Assembly (NCBI GenBank): GCA_021781745.1
Contig: JAJXWH010000024.1
Location: forward strand, 16,856 to 80,855
Direction: 5' to 3'
DNA from: Bacillota bacterium
Lineage (GTDB): Bacteria; Bacillota; Clostridia; Clostridiales; Clostridiaceae
DNA length: 64,000 nucleotides
Each line of letters opens with the position of its first letter. Within the stretch, counting starts at the first letter, position 1. Position numbers and translations under genes: made by a program. The notes beneath the pieces are model-generated. The model did not search any database. It was not told the origin of the DNA and saw only the letters and a program-made list of their open reading frames with translations. This document shows, piece by piece, positions 1 through 9,322 of this stretch.

Positions 1-874
1 AATCTAGTCGTGTACTCGGAATCTCAATGTATTCAGGAGCTTTTTTATCGAATACTGGAAAGTCATTTTCAAAGCGCAGTGGCACAAGAACAGGTATACG
101 GCCAACAGCGCCATGATCTTGAAATAACATTGAATACCATTTTCCTTCCGGAGTATCTACTATTCCTCCCTGCGCTATACCTGAATTAAAATATCCCATA
201 TCATCATCAAAAACCTCTCCTCCAACAAATTCTCCCTCTAGAGAATCTGCTACAAAGCAAGCTTGAGTTCTTCGATGATATCCAGATTTTAATATATGAA
301 TGAAAAATGCATAGTACTTACCATTAATTTTATAGAAATGAGCTCCTTCATACCCAAGATAAAACTCTTGCGTCTCCCGCACAATTATTCTATTTATTCC
401 ACCTGGTTTAGGACCTGAAAGCTCCTCATCCAATTCTGTGAGATGAATTTCAGTGTTACCGTAAATAATATAAATTCTGGCATCATCGTCAAATAGTAAT
501 GAGCAATCATGATAGAAGCCTTCTATTATTTGTTTTTTCCAAGGTCCAGCTATATCAGTAGCTGTATACAGATATGTCTTTTGCGTATCATTTGCTACAA
601 AACAAACATAAAATCTGCCCTTATGATAGCGAAGGGAAGCTGCCCACATACCCTTTCCATAGATGTGTTTTTCACCTTCTAACTTTTGATCGGGTGTATC
701 ATCTAAAGCTTCATATACATAGGTTGCCACTTCCCAATTTATAAGGTCGTAGGAACGCAATATAACGCCCCCCGGCATAAAATGCATTGTTGTAGTAATC
801 ATATAATAAGTATCATCTACTCGTATTATATCCGGATCTGGATAGTCAGCCCAAATAATAGGATTATTTCTCAT
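1..874 (-). CDS. GH43 beta-xylosidase/arabinofuranosidase, partial (3-prime end outside window)
   Basis: Glycoside hydrolase family 43 protein predicted to remove xylose or arabinose from imported xylo-oligosaccharides in the cytoplasm. The ATG at 872-874 follows an AGAGGAG ribosome site, and about 291 codons lie in the window with no stop before the edge. The N-terminus WADYPDPD carries the likely catalytic base Asp13. The stretch GMWAASLRYHKGRFYV and the later YHDCSLLFDDD match the five-bladed propeller of GH43, in which the second Asp tunes the acid. There is no signal peptide. It is the most downstream visible gene of the minus-strand xylan cluster, 16 bases after the GH39 gene, so it is probably co-transcribed. 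The exact substrate cannot be read from sequence. Confidence 0.85.
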   Translation of the reverse strand, partial: MRNNPIIWADYPDPDIIRVDDTYYMITTTMHFMPGGVILRSYDLINWEVATYVYEALDDTPDQKLEGEKHIYGKGMWAASLRYHKGRFYVCFVANDTQKTYLYTATDIAGPWKKQIIEGFYHDCSLLFDDDARIYIIYGNTEIHLTELDEELSGPKPGGINRIIVRETQEFYLGYEGAHFYKINGKYYAFFIHILKSGYHRRTQACFVADSLEGEFVGGEVFDDDMGYFNSGIAQGGIVDTPEGKWYSMLFQDHGAVGRIPVLVPLRFENDFPVFDKKAPEYIEIPSTRLD

Positions 875-890
875 ATTAGAGTCTCCTCTC

Positions 891-2384
891 TTATTTTGAA
901 TATATATATCCTCTATCACTTTTTTGGTCTACTGGAAAAATTTCGAAATATGTTAAAGCATTTTTGCTTAGATTTAGTGTAATTGTAACCTTATCTTTAT
1001 CCACAGCCACTCGCTCAGTAGTAATTAGTGGCATTGAACTTGCACGAAGTAATGCATTCTGTGCTGGTGTCGGACATGCTGGTTCTCCAATATCATGCCA
1101 AATTTTAAGTGGATTACAACATGTTTCATCAACAGTTTTAACTAATAGACATGACTCTCGGCTCATCGGTAACGTAATATTTAGCTCCAAGTTTTGGTCT
1201 GCCTCAATATTTTTTATTAAATTCCATGCAACACCTTTATAACTTCCACCTTGTGTATGCACAATAATAGATTCTTCAGATCGATGTACACACTCGCCTT
1301 GCAGCTCTTTAAAGAATGCAAATGTCCAAAAGGTTGGTTTAGGGATTACACCATTAGCAACAAGGCCAAATCCACCATGGAAGGGAGTAAATGGAACTCC
1401 ATTTTCTTCAAAAATATCTCCAAACGTCCAATAAGAGTATGAGGCATTACAATCACCTAAGCTAGAAAGAAGCTTAGCAATATAAGCAGCATTTACATTT
1501 TGATCGTGTAATGGACAATTTGGAATGTAAGAAGTATTAAATTCCGTTATATTAATATCAATGCCTCGATATTCTTCATAGCTATCTACAATACCTCTAG
1601 TTATCTGCAATTCTCTAAGTAAGTTCTCTGGCTCACGCAACTCTTGATATCCATAGTGCCCAATGAATTCCGGCGATTCTGTTGCATAAGCATGTCTTGT
1701 CACAAAATCTATGGGCACAAAATTTTCGTGGCAAAAATTCATGAAATCCTTCATCCAGTTAACATCATCAACGCCACAAATTGCAGGCCCTCCAACTTTA
1801 AATCTTTTATCAAGCTCTTTAATTGCCTTTGCTGTAAACTCATACAATTTAAAATATTCTTGCTTGTCTGCATCTTTCCAAAAAACACTTAAATTGGGTT
1901 CATTCCATACCTCAATCGGCCATTTTACCACTTCATCTTTACCATAGCGTTCAATTAAATGGCTTAATGTTGCCTGAACAAGAGCCTTCCATCCCTCATA
2001 ACTTTTGGGTGGTGTCACATTTCCTTTCCAATAAAATACCGTTTGATCTCCAGAAGCCAGTCTCTCTGGCATAAATCCTAATTCCAAAAATGGGCGTATC
2101 CCAAGTTCAAGATAAGAATCCATAACCATATCAAGATACGTAAAATTATACTCTGCAGCTATATTTCTAAGATCATCCTTATACTCCTGATAAATTGCCA
2201 TGTCATCAGAAAACAATCCATGCCCACGAATATGGGAAAAATGTATGTTATCCTGAACATATTTTAATTGTTCTTGATAAGCTTTATGAAGTGCAAGTCC
2301 CATTCTTCCCGTTCCAATACAAAACAATGCATTATTGTTAAATGAAATTTTCTTTCCCTTTATTATTGAATAATGCTTAATCAT
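891..2384 (-). CDS. xynB: GH39 beta-xylosidase
   Basis: Family 39 retaining beta-xylosidase of 497 residues, acting on xylobiose and short xylo-oligosaccharides in the cytoplasm. The acid/base motif WNEPN is present (Glu162) and the nucleophile lies in NITEFNTSY (Glu281); their spacing fits clan GH-A. The motif YSYWTFGDIFEE and the FHGGFGL segment near residue 340 are typical of GH39. No signal peptide is seen. It lies between two GH43 genes on the same strand. The 120-base gap upstream contains a GC-rich hairpin (about 2453-2478) without a T-run, more likely an mRNA-processing or stability element than a terminator. A relic of a second GH39 gene lies near 10,440. Confidence 0.92.
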   Translation of the reverse strand: MIKHYSIIKGKKISFNNNALFCIGTGRMGLALHKAYQEQLKYVQDNIHFSHIRGHGLFSDDMAIYQEYKDDLRNIAAEYNFTYLDMVMDSYLELGIRPFLELGFMPERLASGDQTVFYWKGNVTPPKSYEGWKALVQATLSHLIERYGKDEVVKWPIEVWNEPNLSVFWKDADKQEYFKLYEFTAKAIKELDKRFKVGGPAICGVDDVNWMKDFMNFCHENFVPIDFVTRHAYATESPEFIGHYGYQELREPENLLRELQITRGIVDSYEEYRGIDINITEFNTSYIPNCPLHDQNVNAAYIAKLLSSLGDCNASYSYWTFGDIFEENGVPFTPFHGGFGLVANGVIPKPTFWTFAFFKELQGECVHRSEESIIVHTQGGSYKGVAWNLIKNIEADQNLELNITLPMSRESCLLVKTVDETCCNPLKIWHDIGEPACPTPAQNALLRASSMPLITTERVAVDKDKVTITLNLSKNALTYFEIFPVDQKSDRGYIYSK

Positions 2385-2504
2385 ATATTATCTTCTTACC
2401 TTTCTTACTTATATACTCCAAGCATATCACTAAAACTTAGTGTGCTTGAGGGAGTCGCTGATATCCAGCCACTCCCGCCTGTTAATTCCTCTTATTGAAG
2501 TATA

Positions 2505-4043
2505 CTATTTATACTCAAACCAGTAGAAATCTGCATAATTATCAGTGGTTTTTCCATTACTACTTGCATACATTCCGATTGTACATCCTACAAATCCGCC
2601 TGCTACTTCTGTACTTAAATTTTTAGTGCTGACATCCTTTTGTAATATTTTACAGCTAGTACCATCTATTCCATAATATAAATCTAATTTCTGTCCCTTG
2701 CTTACCATTTTCAAACAGAGTTTACTAGAATTTATTTCAACTTCATTAATTAATATATCTTTGCCATTATTGCACTCTATAATTTGTAATACTTCTCTTC
2801 CATTTCTCTGAGTACATTCATATCTAATATGATATTCATTGCTCTGAACTATAGCTATTCCAGCACTTTCATTTTCATTATTCGGATTAAATTCCATCAT
2901 AGTAGATACAATATAATGATACTCTTTTTGTCTAATTCCTATATAAGCTGGGTTATCTAAATCTTTTAAAGACTGCTCTTTCAAGTATAGGCGCAGACAA
3001 CCTTCTTTTTCTGTTAGTGAATATAGATTTTCAGTTGGATTCCTTAAAAATACCCAAGTATTATCTAACTCTTTTCCATAAAAGTGATAGCAAGACTCTT
3101 TAGGTTCTACTTCATATTTTAAGAGTTCGTGCTCTTGCTCTAATTCTAATACTCCAAATCCTGGATTAGCTACTGGCCATCCCTCTTCCCAGATAACTTT
3201 AGCTAAAAAAGTTTCTCTTCCAGTGTTACAATATCCGTCGCAGGTTCTACTTGCTAACATTACCATAAACCACCTATCATCTTGTGTTTTAACTAAGTCT
3301 CCATGTCCAACATGCTTTATTGGATAACTTTTTCCTAAATGTCTATGAGTAATTATAGGGTTACGTGGACACCCTTCATACTTTCCGTAAATTGATGTAC
3401 TTCTTGCAATTGTAACGCAATGCTCAGGGCCTGTTCCTCCTTCAGCTATCATTAAATAATAATAGTCATCTTTCTTATAAAGATGGGGACCTTCAGGCCA
3501 TATTACATCCCTCAATGCACCTTTCCAGATTTTATAGCTATCACCTACAAGGCACATATTATTCAAATCTAATTCTTGAATCCAGACTTCCCAATCTCCA
3601 TTGTAGCGTACACCTTCTGGGTTTGGTCTTGTTCCTATATAATATGCTTTTCCATCATCATCAAAAAATAGGCTTGGATCAATGCCTATTACTCCTTCTA
3701 ACCAATACGGATCAGACCATGGTCCTTCTGGCTTTTCTGCTGTTACAATAAAATTACCTCCATGAGAAATATTCGTAGTAATTAAATAATATATCCCATT
3801 ATGATAACGTAATGTTGGCGCAAATATCCCCTGTGAATGACCTGCGCCCTCTAAATTAAGTTGCGATTTTCTAGTTAATACGTTTCCAATCTGCTCCCAG
3901 TTAACTAAATCCTTACTATGAAAGATTGGAACTCCTGGAAAATATGCAAAGGTAGAAGTTACTAAATAAAAGTCCTCTCCTACCGCACATATTGATGGAT
4001 CTGGATAGAATCCTGATAAAATCGGATTTTTTATTTTATTCAT
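2505..4043 (-). CDS. GH43 beta-xylosidase with C-terminal beta-sandwich
   Basis: 512-residue inverting beta-xylosidase of the XynB3/SXA type. The N-terminal propeller holds the catalytic base Asp15 in FYPDPS, the pKa-modulating Asp122 in GIDPSLF and the general acid Glu184 in WPEGPH. From about residue 320 the protein continues into the usual C-terminal concanavalin-like sandwich (HFYGKELDNTW, GGFVGCTIGMYAS). No export signal is present, so it works on imported oligosaccharides. The ATG is preceded by a modest AGGGA site. The stop of the GH8 gene lies 10 bases upstream, indicating one transcript and close coupling with the exo-oligoxylanase. Confidence 0.92.
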   Translation of the reverse strand: MNKIKNPILSGFYPDPSICAVGEDFYLVTSTFAYFPGVPIFHSKDLVNWEQIGNVLTRKSQLNLEGAGHSQGIFAPTLRYHNGIYYLITTNISHGGNFIVTAEKPEGPWSDPYWLEGVIGIDPSLFFDDDGKAYYIGTRPNPEGVRYNGDWEVWIQELDLNNMCLVGDSYKIWKGALRDVIWPEGPHLYKKDDYYYLMIAEGGTGPEHCVTIARSTSIYGKYEGCPRNPIITHRHLGKSYPIKHVGHGDLVKTQDDRWFMVMLASRTCDGYCNTGRETFLAKVIWEEGWPVANPGFGVLELEQEHELLKYEVEPKESCYHFYGKELDNTWVFLRNPTENLYSLTEKEGCLRLYLKEQSLKDLDNPAYIGIRQKEYHYIVSTMMEFNPNNENESAGIAIVQSNEYHIRYECTQRNGREVLQIIECNNGKDILINEVEINSSKLCLKMVSKGQKLDLYYGIDGTSCKILQKDVSTKNLSTEVAGGFVGCTIGMYASSNGKTTDNYADFYWFEYK

Positions 4044-4053
4044 TTTTACTTCC

Positions 4054-5190
4054 CTACTTCCAAATTTTATAATTTCCGCTTAACGCTAAGAATGCAAATA
4101 AATATAAGCAGTTATCATAATACCTTCGCTCCCCTGTTCTAAGTGGTGTATTCCAAAATAAGTCAACGCATTCTTTCCTATACTTTCCTTTACTAGCTAA
4201 GGAAGCCATTGCATTAGTTGCTATAATTGCCACCGGGTGCAAAGCTTTTTCTTCAATAATTGTGCCATCTATCTCATAAACTAAATTTGCCTTACCTTTA
4301 ACTGTTTCACAGAAGAAAGTCTGAATTTTATCTGCACATTCACATTCCCATTCTGATTTTCTAAACCATTCATAAGACAGACCTAAATTAGCTGCTACTC
4401 TATAAGCATCGCTATAAAATCTTTCATGATAGCCTCTAGCCCGAGGTGAATCACAAGGAACTCCATCATACTTCGAATACTCTGGTGCTAAGCCTGTAAC
4501 AGGATGACAAGCTTTTTTTAGATATTCTCTACTACACTGCGCTGCTTCTTTCCAAAATTCACGATCTTCTTCATTACACCAAAGAGAAAATAATTCATAA
4601 AAATGTGGTAAATGATATGATGGATCAGTAAAGTCAAGATTTGGAACAAACTTTATTGACTTATTACTTGGTTCCCACATTGGATACCCAGGCTCTTTTT
4701 CTCCTTTATGGACACATTCATGAAGAAGTTCTCTTGCCTCTTTTGAATAATTGAAAATCCCGTCTCCATCACCCCACCTATTAGATGCAAAGAATAATGC
4801 CATTGCAAAGTATTCTTCACCATCAGGCGCAGGCCCATTTGAATTCTTTTCGCCATTAAGAGTAACAGACCAAGCAAAATAACCTTTATTCCAGCCTTCG
4901 TCCATATACATATATGTTTTTGCCCATTTCCATAATCGGTCGAATTCTTCTTTCATATTTCTTTGAACACACATCATCATGGCATAAGACATACCTTCCG
5001 TTCTAGCATCATTGTTACCTGTATCAACAAAGTAAGCCATATCATCCCCAACAGGATGATATAACCTTTCTGATTCACTTCCATAAAAAATAGTATTATA
5101 AATACACTTTAATCTTTTCTCGATTTCCTCATCAGAATATCCATATTCTTCAAAGACATTATGATAGGAATTTGTTTCATAAGCACTCAT
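4054..5190 (-). CDS. GH8 reducing-end xylose-releasing exo-oligoxylanase (Rex)
   Basis: 378 residues, the usual size of Rex enzymes, which cut single xylose units from the reducing end of xylo-oligosaccharides (EC 3.2.1.156). The general acid lies in DARTEGMSYAMM (Glu65) and the likely base is Asp261 in YSDAYRVAANL. These positions nearly coincide with the Bacillus halodurans Rex residues (Glu70 and Asp263). No signal peptide is present, as expected for an intracellular enzyme. An AAGGAG site precedes the ATG. It complements the beta-xylosidases of the cluster, which attack from the non-reducing end. Confidence 0.9.
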   Translation of the reverse strand: MSAYETNSYHNVFEEYGYSDEEIEKRLKCIYNTIFYGSESERLYHPVGDDMAYFVDTGNNDARTEGMSYAMMMCVQRNMKEEFDRLWKWAKTYMYMDEGWNKGYFAWSVTLNGEKNSNGPAPDGEEYFAMALFFASNRWGDGDGIFNYSKEARELLHECVHKGEKEPGYPMWEPSNKSIKFVPNLDFTDPSYHLPHFYELFSLWCNEEDREFWKEAAQCSREYLKKACHPVTGLAPEYSKYDGVPCDSPRARGYHERFYSDAYRVAANLGLSYEWFRKSEWECECADKIQTFFCETVKGKANLVYEIDGTIIEEKALHPVAIIATNAMASLASKGKYRKECVDLFWNTPLRTGERRYYDNCLYLFAFLALSGNYKIWK

Positions 5191-5227
5191 TCTACTTCTA
5201 CTCCTTATATTGGATAATTGAAAAAAT

Positions 5228-6127
5228 CTATTCTTTTACACCTCCAATAGTAAGCCCTGTTACAAAATATCTTTGTAAGAATGGATACAGGCAAACGATT
5301 GGTAAGGCTGTTACAATTGTGGCAGCTGCTCTAATAGATTTAGGTGTAACCATACTACCTGCATTTTTAGCTGCATCTACCGCACCAGCTCCACTTCCCT
5401 GTTGCATTGCAGATGATAATAATTTCATAAGTTCATACTGTAATGTTGTCAAATTTATACTTTGCGAGTTATAAAGCATTGCATCAAACCATGCATTCCA
5501 TTGATCTACTGCTACAAATAATGCAACAGTTGCAAGTACAGGTTTACACAAAGGTAATATAATTTGAACAAAAATTCTAAATTCTCCTGCGCCATCAATT
5601 TTCGCTGATTCAACTAAACTATCAGGTAATCCATTTATAAAAGTTCTGATTACAATCATGTTAAATACATAAACTAAACCAGGTAATATATATACTAGGT
5701 AGTTATTAGTTAAATGTAAAGTTTTCATTAGAATATAAATTGGAATCATTCCACCATTAACATACATTGTCATTACATAAAAGATTGATATTTGTTTCTT
5801 AAATAGAAACTCTTTTCTGCTTAGTATATATGCAAGCATTGCTGATAAGAACACATTAAGCACTGTAGCAATTATAGTTCTTGAAACTGATATAAATGCA
5901 CCCTGCATTAGATTCTGATTATTAAATACTGTTTGATAATTTTTCATGGTAAATACTCTTGGCCATAGATAAATTCCACCACGTACTGTATCAATACCAT
6001 CATTAAATGAAACAGCTAATGTATTTAAAATAGGATATAAGGTAACAATTACAAATAATATCATGAATACCCCTATAATACTGTCAAAAATAATATCGCT
6101 TTTACTTCTCTTTTTTAAACCTGCCAT
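5228..6127 (-). CDS. Carbohydrate ABC transporter permease, LplC/YtcP type
   Basis: Inner-membrane permease with about six membrane segments, belonging to the CUT1-like group that includes LplC and YtcP. The cytoplasmic EAA loop is visible as ESAKIDGAGEFRIFVQI. An upstream in-frame ATG at 6175 overlaps the preceding gene, but the ATG at 6125-6127 has a strong AAAGGAGGAG site and gives a protein starting MAGLKKRSKSD, so I chose it. It should pair with the permease directly upstream and the lipoprotein at 7181-8863 to import xylo-oligosaccharides. No ATPase gene is present in the cluster, so a shared MsmX-type ATPase encoded elsewhere is likely (inference). Confidence 0.9.
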   Translation of the reverse strand: MAGLKKRSKSDIIFDSIIGVFMILFVIVTLYPILNTLAVSFNDGIDTVRGGIYLWPRVFTMKNYQTVFNNQNLMQGAFISVSRTIIATVLNVFLSAMLAYILSRKEFLFKKQISIFYVMTMYVNGGMIPIYILMKTLHLTNNYLVYILPGLVYVFNMIVIRTFINGLPDSLVESAKIDGAGEFRIFVQIILPLCKPVLATVALFVAVDQWNAWFDAMLYNSQSINLTTLQYELMKLLSSAMQQGSGAGAVDAAKNAGSMVTPKSIRAAATIVTALPIVCLYPFLQRYFVTGLTIGGVKE

Positions 6128-6140
6128 TAATACTCCTCCT

Positions 6141-7100
6141 TTAGAATAACCTTTCCTCACCAGATCTTTTTGCAAATTCGTTTGCTATAAATATTAAAGC
6201 TATACTAACTATGCTCTTAAATATACCAGCTGCTGTAGCTAATGAATAGTTACTTAAACTGATTCCATATTTTAATACAAAGATATCTATTGTCTGAGAT
6301 ACACTTTGAACAAGGCCATTTCCAAGTAAGTATTGTAATTCAAAACCTGCATTAACAATATTTCCAATGTTCATTATTAGTAATATAAATATTGTTGATT
6401 TAATTCCTGGTAAAGTAACATATAAAATTTTCTTTATTCTTCCTGCACCATCAATTTCTGCCGCCTCATATAAATCTGGATTAATAGCAGTAATGGCAGC
6501 AAGGTAAATAATACTTCCCCAACCAACTTCTTTCCAAACATTTGTAAGTCCAACGATTCCCCAGAAATATTTAGTTTCAGCAAAAAAATTTATAGGTTCT
6601 TTTATAATGTGTAGTGCAACTAAAACTTGATTAATAACACCTGTATCTGTAGCGAGAACATCCGCAACAATTCCTGTTACAATTATCCACGAAAGAAAAT
6701 GAGGTAAATAAGAGATTGTTTGTATAAATTTTTTAGCTAACAACTGCCTTACTTCATTTAATAGTAAAGCAAAACCAATAGAACAAATAGTACCCAGGGT
6801 TAAATTAATTAAACTCATGCATAGAGTGTTTCTTATAACACCCAAAAAGACTGGATCAGCAAATAGTGTTTTAAATTGATCGAAACCAACCCAAGTTTGA
6901 TTAAATAAAGCTTTTCCAGGTCTATATTTCTGAAATGCCATTACCCACCCTATAATAGGTGCATAGCTAAATATTAATGTATATATAATAAACGGAATAG
7001 ACATTATAATTAAGGCTTTTTGTTTTTTCATTTTTTCTAGCATATTCTTTTTTACTTTTATTTCTACATTTCCTTCAGCATTCTTTACTCCTAATTCCAT
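6141..7100 (-). CDS. Carbohydrate ABC transporter permease, LplB/YteP type
   Basis: 319-residue membrane permease with six predicted segments and an EAA loop reading YEAAEIDGAGRIKKILYVTLPG. It is the usual partner of LplC-type permeases. The long cytoplasmic N-terminus (about 30 residues, rich in Lys and Met) before the first segment is common in this group. A strong AAAGGAGGAAG site precedes the ATG. The gene lies just downstream of the solute-binding lipoprotein gene, separated by a hairpin at 7138-7170 that may lower permease expression relative to the binding protein. Confidence 0.9.
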   Translation of the reverse strand: MELGVKNAEGNVEIKVKKNMLEKMKKQKALIIMSIPFIIYTLIFSYAPIIGWVMAFQKYRPGKALFNQTWVGFDQFKTLFADPVFLGVIRNTLCMSLINLTLGTICSIGFALLLNEVRQLLAKKFIQTISYLPHFLSWIIVTGIVADVLATDTGVINQVLVALHIIKEPINFFAETKYFWGIVGLTNVWKEVGWGSIIYLAAITAINPDLYEAAEIDGAGRIKKILYVTLPGIKSTIFILLIMNIGNIVNAGFELQYLLGNGLVQSVSQTIDIFVLKYGISLSNYSLATAAGIFKSIVSIALIFIANEFAKRSGEERLF

Positions 7101-7137
7101 GTTCTTCCTCCTTTTTTATCTTGCATAATAAATTTTA

Positions 7138-7170
7138 AAGAATAGGGATCTAAAAAGATCCCTTATTCTT
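7138..7170 (-). terminator. Intercistronic hairpin between binding protein and permease genes
   Basis: The arms AAGAATA-GGGATCT and AGATCCC-TTATTCTT pair almost perfectly around a four-base AAAA loop. There is no strong T-run after it on the minus strand. It sits between the lipoprotein stop and the permease ribosome site. Such hairpins often protect upstream binding-protein mRNA or cause partial termination, so a several-fold excess of binding protein is the expected effect. Confidence 0.6.
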
Positions 7171-7180
7171 CCTTATATAT

Positions 7181-8863
7181 CTATTTTTTTGCCTTATTAG
7201 CTATCTCTACTCTCTTCTTAACTTCTTTAGTAAGTGTATCTTCATATACCTTTATGTCAGCTTGAGTTGTAAGTGTTTTTTGATATTCATTCCAAGTATC
7301 ATCAAACTTGTCTGTACTACTCATTATAACCTTAGGTAACCATTGTCTCTTAATATCATCCATCTTTGTCATTGCTATCATCGCAGGATCGTCTGCTGAC
7401 CATGATTGAGTTGCTGAATAAATTGGGTACCACGGGTCATTTTCTTCAGGAAGTGGGTCCAAGAAGTCTGTCCATTTCTTGTAGCCATACGCATCAAGAA
7501 CCTTCTTATCTATATCTGTTAATGTTGCTTGGAACTCTCCTAATTGTTGATCTGGTAAAATTGTATTAATCTTATCATCATAGTAACCTGCAGAATATTG
7601 AGGTAAATATGTGTACATGCATAAATTAGCATTTTGCCAATCTTTATTTCTAAAATTAGCCCTTTGTTCTTCATTTCTGTACATTACACCCTTGTCATCT
7701 ACTTCGTAATCTTTATCTTTTTCTCCCCAATATCTTAATTTTAATGAATCTTCAGATAGTAAGTCATTGATAGCTTTTAATGCACCATCTACATCTTTAC
7801 AGCTAGTTGTAATTCCTAAACCACTACTTGCATTAAATGCCGGTTTCATTCTATAATTTGGCTTTATACTTTTATCAATAGTTAAAGGTAATGGAACCCA
7901 AGTTCTATTATCTAAGTTTCTTGTCTTTAGTGCTAATTCAGCATCATTGAATTCCCAATGTTGATCAATCATTCCAAGTACAGCACCTGAAGAAAGTTTT
8001 GCAATGTATTGGTCATATTTTGCTGTAAATGTTTCAGGGTCTACAATTCCCTTATTGTACTCTTCATTAATCTTCTTAAAGTATTTTTGTGCTTCTGGAA
8101 TTGTATTATAGTTATGAGCTGTTAATGTAGCTTTATCTATAATTGCTCTTCCATCGTTAGGATATCCTGCTACAAATTGAGGAGGGTTTTCTAAACAGAA
8201 ATATCTCCAGTCATCACTTAAAATTTCAAACCCTTGAGTTGGTTGTCCATCTATTGTTGGATGTGCAGCTTTATATTTTTCAATTAAATCAAAATATTCA
8301 TCGAGAGTTGTGATTTTAGGATAATTAGCCCATGCTAAAACATCTTTTTGAATCCAAAAAGCTTCATCATTAAATTGTGTTGTTGTATCTTCATTTTTAA
8401 CATTTCCAAATTGTTGTATATAGTAGATATGTCCATCTGGTTTTCTTAATGCTTCCCATTGAGCAGGAGTTAAGAAGTTCTTAATATTAGGATATTTATC
8501 AATTTTATCTTCTAATGGAACAAGAGCACCTGCATCAACTAATGCTTGTGTTGCTTCTCCTCCATCTATCATATCTGGATATTCACCACCTGCAATCATT
8601 ACTCCAATTCTTTCTTTAGGAGATTGTCCAGTAAGCCATGACTCATTTATCTTTACTCCTATTTTTTGAGCTATAACATTTTTTAGTCTATTATTATCGG
8701 GAAGTTCCTTTCCTGCTGTTGCGAAAAATGCTGTGAATTCCTTAATTTTGCCATCACCTGATGAATTACTTGTTTCTTGGCTTTTACTGCCGCAACCTGC
8801 AAGTAAGCTCAGAGCTAAAGTTCCTGTCAAAAGCATGCTTACAATTAACTTAGTTTTTTTCAT
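7181..8863 (-). CDS. Extracellular solute-binding lipoprotein of sugar ABC importer (LplA type)
   Basis: 560-residue lipoprotein. The signal peptide MKKTKLIVSMLLTGTLALS ends in the lipobox LLAGC with Cys24 as the lipidated residue. A Ser/Gly-rich linker follows, then a large type-I sugar-binding fold of the LplA/YtcQ family, much longer than classical maltose-binding proteins. It should capture xylan-derived oligosaccharides outside the membrane for the two permeases downstream. The ATG follows a GGGGGAAAA site. A possible catabolite-control site lies about 45 bases upstream (8909-8922), which would place the importer under carbon repression. Confidence 0.9.
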   Translation of the reverse strand: MKKTKLIVSMLLTGTLALSLLAGCGSKSQETSNSSGDGKIKEFTAFFATAGKELPDNNRLKNVIAQKIGVKINESWLTGQSPKERIGVMIAGGEYPDMIDGGEATQALVDAGALVPLEDKIDKYPNIKNFLTPAQWEALRKPDGHIYYIQQFGNVKNEDTTTQFNDEAFWIQKDVLAWANYPKITTLDEYFDLIEKYKAAHPTIDGQPTQGFEILSDDWRYFCLENPPQFVAGYPNDGRAIIDKATLTAHNYNTIPEAQKYFKKINEEYNKGIVDPETFTAKYDQYIAKLSSGAVLGMIDQHWEFNDAELALKTRNLDNRTWVPLPLTIDKSIKPNYRMKPAFNASSGLGITTSCKDVDGALKAINDLLSEDSLKLRYWGEKDKDYEVDDKGVMYRNEEQRANFRNKDWQNANLCMYTYLPQYSAGYYDDKINTILPDQQLGEFQATLTDIDKKVLDAYGYKKWTDFLDPLPEENDPWYPIYSATQSWSADDPAMIAMTKMDDIKRQWLPKVIMSSTDKFDDTWNEYQKTLTTQADIKVYEDTLTKEVKKRVEIANKAKK

Positions 8864-8908
8864 TTATTTTCCCCCTATTCTTAATTCTAATTACACATTT
8901 TTATGGTT

Positions 8909-8922
8909 TGTAAACGTTTGTC
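8909..8922. promoter_or_regulatory. Candidate cre-like operator upstream of the importer genes
   Basis: TGTAAACGTTTGTC is a near-palindrome centred on the AACGTT core and resembles the Gram-positive CcpA site consensus with about two mismatches in either orientation. It lies 46 bases before the lipoprotein ATG, where it would overlap or follow the promoter. A LacI-family local regulator could also use it. No regulator gene for the xylan cluster is in the window. Confidence 0.4.
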
Positions 8923-9057
8923 TCTACAATGTAAAGTTTATCATCATTGAATATAGCCAACAACCTAATAAATTATATAAAAAATACTAATAATTATAGG
9001 TTATAAAATCATGAAAAATTTAATTATACAATGACTAAAATAGTTCCTACGTGTGGC

Positions 9058-9273
9058 TCATTTTGATATAACCGTCTTTGCTTGCATTGATATTGGCGCA
9101 AATTCAAATGCTTTTAAAACGCCATTCCAATCCTTTGCAGGTTGAGGAGCACGCCAGCGGTTTTCACCTACTGGCGGCGCAGCAAATGGGATACCTTTAA
9201 AACTTGTTATACGTGGATCAGCTGCTGGCAATCCTTGAACGATACCGTTTTTAATTTTTACTGTCCTTAGCAT
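9058..9273 (-). pseudogene. Truncated type-B carboxylesterase (N-terminal remnant)
   Basis: 71 codons encode the N-terminal strand region of para-nitrobenzyl-esterase-like carboxylesterases: GIVQGLPAADPRITSFKGIPF, then AAPPVGENRWRAPQPAKDW. In intact relatives this leads to the SEDCLYLN motif and some 400 further residues, including the Gly-x-Ser-x-Gly nucleophile. Here the reading frame stops after AKTVISK, and nothing recognisable follows before the lipoprotein promoter. The AAGGAG ribosome site and ATG are intact, so a short peptide may still be made but cannot be an active esterase. It probably marks a deletion inside the xylan cluster. Confidence 0.75.
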
Positions 9274-9322
9274 ACTTAATTACTCCTTTTATTAATACAA
9301 ATTTAATGTAAAATATAAATTG